Under the pieces are notes generated by a model. The model searched no databases. It saw only the letters and a list, made by a program, of their open reading frames with translations, and was not told the origin of the DNA. This document shows positions 61,311-64,000 of a stretch of DNA of 64,000 nt, piece after piece. The DNA comes from JAURFX01 sp038125265 (lineage in GTDB: Bacteria; Pseudomonadota; Gammaproteobacteria; Steroidobacterales; Rariloculaceae), in the NCBI GenBank assembly GCA_038125265.1, contig JAYPDM010000006.1:1-64000 (forward strand), read 5' to 3'. A program made the position numbers and the translations under genes. Positions within the stretch are counted from its first letter, which is position 1, and each line of letters begins with the position of its first letter.

Positions 61311-62234
61311 ATGAGCAAGCTTGAGAGCAATAAATCCAGAACCTTTAATGTGAACAGTGAGCATGCAGGGCAAAGGGTAGATAATTTTTTATTGAGAGAG
61401 CTTAAAGGGGTTCCAAGAAGCCTCATTTATAAATTAATCAGAAGAGCTAAAGTCAAGGTCAATGATAAGAAAACATCCGCATCAACAAAGCTTAATACTA
61501 ATGACAAGATCAGCGTTAGAGATATTGATCTAAGGCCAGATAAATTTCGTGAAAGAATAAATTCTGACCAAGTTGAATGGCTAAAAGAATTTATTATTTT
61601 TGAGAATGAGCTTGTTGTGGCTATCAATAAGCCGATTGGCCTTTCAGTGCACGCAGGCACGGGGCAGCAAAATGGACTGATCGAGATGGTGCGATCGCTG
61701 AGGCCTGATTTGGGTCAGTCAGATCTAGTTCATCGACTTGATAAATTAACATCAGGATGTATCTTGATTGCAAAAAAAAGATCCACCCTAAGATCCCTTC
61801 ATGAGGTTTTTAGGGCCAATAAGGTTTCAAAATATTATGATGCTATCGTCTACGGGAGATGGGATCTTGGTGATATTGAGATAAATTTAAAACTTGAGAG
61901 AAAGAGAATCCATAAGCAATCAGTGACTGTAGTTAGCTCTAAAGGTAAGGAATCGGTTAGCCGTATCTCTCTTTTAGAGCGTAACAGAAATGCCTCGCAC
62001 TTAAGGATTGAGCTTGTGACGGGCAGGATGCATCAGATAAGGGCTCACCTCCATCACCTTGGTTTTCCAATCATTGGTGACCCAAAGTATAAAGACAATC
62101 TGATGAACGAAAAGAAGAAAATTAGCTCAACCAGAATGTTGCTTCATGCAACCAAAATGGTATTCCACGAACAAATTGATGGCATACCTAAAGAGTTAGT
62201 ATGTAAGCCAAGCGACGAGTTTATATTGGACTGA
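61311..62234 (+). CDS. rluC: 23S rRNA pseudouridine synthase RluC
   Basis: RluC converts U955, U2504 and U2580 of 23S rRNA to pseudouridine. An N-terminal S4 RNA-binding domain (GQRVDNFLLRELKGVPRSLIYKLIRRAKVKVN) precedes the RluA-type catalytic core. The catalytic Asp lies in LVHRLDKLTSGCILIAKK. NKPIGLSVHAGTG and RIELVTGRMHQIRAHLHHLG also match. Length is 307 aa (E. coli 319). Position divergent from rne is the conserved gammaproteobacterial arrangement and supports RluC over RluD. Its 3' end overlaps maf by 14 bases. Confidence 0.95.
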   Translation: MSKLESNKSRTFNVNSEHAGQRVDNFLLRELKGVPRSLIYKLIRRAKVKVNDKKTSASTKLNTNDKISVRDIDLRPDKFRERINSDQVEWLKEFIIFENELVVAINKPIGLSVHAGTGQQNGLIEMVRSLRPDLGQSDLVHRLDKLTSGCILIAKKRSTLRSLHEVFRANKVSKYYDAIVYGRWDLGDIEINLKLERKRIHKQSVTVVSSKGKESVSRISLLERNRNASHLRIELVTGRMHQIRAHLHHLGFPIIGDPKYKDNLMNEKKKISSTRMLLHATKMVFHEQIDGIPKELVCKPSDEFILD

Positions 62235-62805
62235 TGCCAATTTCCTCAAGAGCTCTTATTAATTGCATGATGGGGAGTCCTTGCAGGGCGTAAGGGTCCC
62301 TCATACTCACATACTCCATTAGTAGGGGACCAAGTGACTCAATTTTAAAGCCCCCTGCACAGTCAGATGCATTTTCCTTTTCCACGTACTTGTTAATAAG
62401 TTCATCAGGGAGTTCTTTAAATTTGACTAAAGTACAATCGGTGATCAATTTATTGATGCTTTGATCCTTAGAAGATACATACATCGAGGTATAAAATGAC
62501 ACCTCCTTATTGCTTAATTGCGCCAATTGTTTTTTTTGATTTTCAATGGTCCCTGGTTTTTCGAGAAAGCCTCCATCAAAGTAGCCTACCTGATCGCCAC
62601 CAATTAGGATATCTTTAGGGCTGCAGTCAATGGATCCAATTATTGATAGGACCTTGTCTTTTGCAAGCCTCCTCGACTCAAACTCAGGGTCATTTAGAGT
62701 ATTTATTGTTTCATCAGCATAATGGGAAACAGATACGACTTCTGCAAAAAATTTTTGCATGATTCCGATTTTATATACGGATTGGCTGGCTAAGTAGATT
62801 TTCAT
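62221..62805 (-). CDS. Maf-family nucleotide pyrophosphatase (YceF-like) with altered N-terminal motif
   Basis: YceF of E. coli hydrolyses m7GTP and related modified nucleotides. The 194-residue protein has ADETINTLNDPE, LIGGDQVGYFDGGFLEKPGT, VSFYTSMYV and CAGGFKIESLGPLLMEYVSMRDPYALQGLP (given here in part). These place it in the YceF branch. The usual Maf start LASxSPRRxxLL reads LASQSVYKIGIM, so the conserved Ser-Pro-Arg-Arg is lost. The Gly-Ser-Asp-Gln motif is Gly-Gly-Asp-Gln. It probably remains an ITPase-fold enzyme, but activity or substrate may have changed. It converges on rluC (14-bp overlap) and diverges from rpmF. Confidence 0.85.
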   Translation of the reverse strand: MKIYLASQSVYKIGIMQKFFAEVVSVSHYADETINTLNDPEFESRRLAKDKVLSIIGSIDCSPKDILIGGDQVGYFDGGFLEKPGTIENQKKQLAQLSNKEVSFYTSMYVSSKDQSINKLITDCTLVKFKELPDELINKYVEKENASDCAGGFKIESLGPLLMEYVSMRDPYALQGLPIMQLIRALEEIGISPI

Positions 62806-62971
62806 TGCTCAATTTTAGATATTTAATTTTATTTTAATAGCAAATTGATCGTATGGGGGATAGATAAAATACTAATGTTTAAGGGATTCTAATAAAAATT
62901 ATCAAAAATAGTGGTGTATTTTCTTTTATTTTTTTCATAACATATGACATCTTAAATTTGTAAGAATACTT

Positions 62972-63172
62972 ATGGCAGTACAAAAATCAAAAAAATCTAG
63001 ATCAAGACGAAATATGAGACGCTCACATGATGCTCTCGGTAGTACCTCTTTATCTACGGATCCACAGACTGGTGAGAAGCATAGAAGACATCACTTAACC
63101 CAAGAGGGATTCTACAAAGGAAAGCAAATTGTAGAGGTTATTAAGCCAGTAGACGAGGAAGAAGAAGCTTAA
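62972..63172 (+). CDS. rpmF: Large ribosomal subunit protein bL32
   Basis: L32 is a small 50S protein. The 66-residue chain begins MAVQKSKKSRSRRNMRRSHDAL, an exact family start. DPQTGEKHRRHHLTQEGFYKGKQIV follows, with an acidic end DEEEEA. The E. coli protein is 57 aa, so the acidic tail is slightly extended. The 166-bp spacer upstream (62806-62971) is very AT-rich with no gene and no promoter I trust. yceD, which precedes rpmF in E. coli and Pseudomonas, is absent. plsX follows after 22 bases. Confidence 0.97.
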   Translation: MAVQKSKKSRSRRNMRRSHDALGSTSLSTDPQTGEKHRRHHLTQEGFYKGKQIVEVIKPVDEEEEA

Positions 63173-63194
63173 CGCCTCACCTCTTACTTCTATT

Positions 63195-64000
63195 ATGACG
63201 CATCAAATCAAGATAGCCATCGATCTCGATGGAGGGGATCTAGGATTTGAGCCTGTTATTGCAGCTTCAATGAGTTTTCTCAACTCACATCCAGATGCCT
63301 CGCTTCTCTGTTACGGATTAAGCGAATCCATTGAAAAAATTAAAAAAAGGTATCCTAATAAAATCGATGATAGGATCCAGCTTATTGAATGTGATGAGGC
63401 AGTGAGGATGGATGATAAACCATCCGATGCGCTTAGAAGAAAAAAAGCGTCCACTATGGCTCGTGGCATCGACTCCATTAAAGAAAAGAAGGCTCATGCA
63501 TTCGTAAGTTCTGGCAATACAGGAGCGCTGATGCTGCTTAGCTCAGTTGCTTTAAAGCTTATTGAGGGTATTGAGAGGCCTGCAATTGTAACCATGCTGC
63601 CTGGCAAAAAGACACCCTTTTTGATGCTAGATCTTGGTGCAAATACCGAATGCACAAGTGAGAACCTTGTTCAGTTTGCGAAAATGGGGAACTTTCTTGC
63701 TAGAGATTTATTAGAAAAAGAGAATCCTGTCATAGCTCTGCTTAATATCGGAGAGGAGCATCACAAGGGGCATTCAACCATCAAAGATGCTTCTGAAAAA
63801 CTTAGAAATTCTGAGATAAATTACCATGGTTATATTGAGGCTAATGAAATGTTTTCAGGAAGAGTTGACGTTGTTGTATGTGATGGCTTTACTGGTAACG
63901 TAGCACTTAAGTCTATCGAAGGTACTGCAGGCCTAATAAAAGCTTTTATTCAAAATATATTGATGAGTAATTTATTTTATAAATTCTTATCTATTTTCAC
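63195..64000 (+). CDS. plsX: Phosphate acyltransferase PlsX (partial, 3' end beyond window)
   Basis: PlsX makes acyl-phosphate from acyl-ACP for phospholipid synthesis. I translated from the ATG at 63195. About 268 residues are open to the window edge, against about 350 in the family. Matching segments are RKKASTMARGIDSIKEKKA, HAFVSSGNTGALMLLSSVAL, LIEGIERPAIVTMLPGKKTP, LMLDLGANTECTSENLVQFA, VIALLNIGEEHHKGHSTIKD and VVVCDGFTGNVALKSIEG. The N-terminal DxMGGD motif reads DLDGGD, an unusual Met-to-Asp change. The rpmF-plsX order is conserved and fabH or fabD normally follows. Confidence 0.96.
   Translation, partial: MTHQIKIAIDLDGGDLGFEPVIAASMSFLNSHPDASLLCYGLSESIEKIKKRYPNKIDDRIQLIECDEAVRMDDKPSDALRRKKASTMARGIDSIKEKKAHAFVSSGNTGALMLLSSVALKLIEGIERPAIVTMLPGKKTPFLMLDLGANTECTSENLVQFAKMGNFLARDLLEKENPVIALLNIGEEHHKGHSTIKDASEKLRNSEINYHGYIEANEMFSGRVDVVVCDGFTGNVALKSIEGTAGLIKAFIQNILMSNLFYKFLSIF

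Noticed and set aside
1..64000. Search for tRNA/rRNA genes, insertion sequences, prophage genes, CRISPR arrays, toxin-antitoxin or defence genes
   Set aside because: None seen. Coding genes fill almost the whole window, all are core housekeeping families, and no terminal inverted repeats or regularly spaced repeats were found by eye.

Overview
The window is 64 kb of tightly packed housekeeping DNA from a gammaproteobacterium. It is AT-rich (G+C below about 40% by eye), genes overlap or abut by a few bases, and I see no mobile element, prophage, CRISPR array, tRNA or rRNA. Gene order follows Pseudomonas/E. coli-type conserved blocks, but regulatory and some biosynthetic genes are missing from them. 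That pattern suggests a streamlined, probably free-living marine lineage (SAR86-like or similar). The taxonomic guess is inference only. Three runs of exactly 100 N (2405-2504, 17774-17873, 59272-59371) are scaffold gaps that interrupt glnD, dnaE and the ptp/rne junction.

Layout. Positions 1-4032 (minus): map-glnD-dapD, with dapD running off the left edge. Positions 4186-25893 (plus): one run of rpsB-tsf-pyrH-frr-uppS-cdsA-rseP-bamA-skp-lpxD-fabZ-lpxA-lpxB-rnhB-dnaE-accA-tilS-pyrG-eno-ftsB, covering translation, nucleotides, lipid A, outer-membrane assembly, replication and fatty acids. Then a minus Smr gene, surE-pcm-yqaA-nlpD, a minus NDUFAF3-like (DUF498) gene, and recJ-prfB-lysS, where prfB has the classical +1 programmed frameshift. 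Positions 33740-38648: ygfZ (minus) divergent from a short DUF1674 gene plus sdhCDAB-sdhE and a glutaredoxin-like gene. These continue into lepA-lepB-rnc-era-recO-pdxJ-acpS, a PolB-type exonuclease, rlmD, a signal-less YkuD protein and nagZ. Positions 48128-52313 (minus): mfd-csiV. Positions 52392-59271 (plus): lolC-lolE-lolD-msbA-lpxK-kdsB-ptp. Then rne (minus), rluC (plus), maf/yceF (minus), rpmF and plsX (plus, cut by the right edge).

How it fits together. The envelope is the dominant theme: complete lipid A early steps (lpxD/A/B, lpxK), Kdo activation (kdsB), lipid A export (msbA), lipoprotein export (lolCDE), beta-barrel assembly (bamA, skp) and peptidoglycan recycling (nagZ plus a probable cytosolic L,D-carboxypeptidase). 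A second theme is respiratory-complex maturation. Within 9.4 kb lie homologues of four mitochondrial assembly factors (NDUFAF3, IBA57, SDHAF4, SDHAF2).

No wholly new system is evident. The most interesting signals are that assembly-factor neighbourhood, the absence of MEP-pathway genes from three canonical positions, the excision of the nadB/sigma-E module between sdhE and lepA while rseP is kept, a long charged tail on ribosomal protein S2, and convergent gene pairs that all overlap at their 3' ends.
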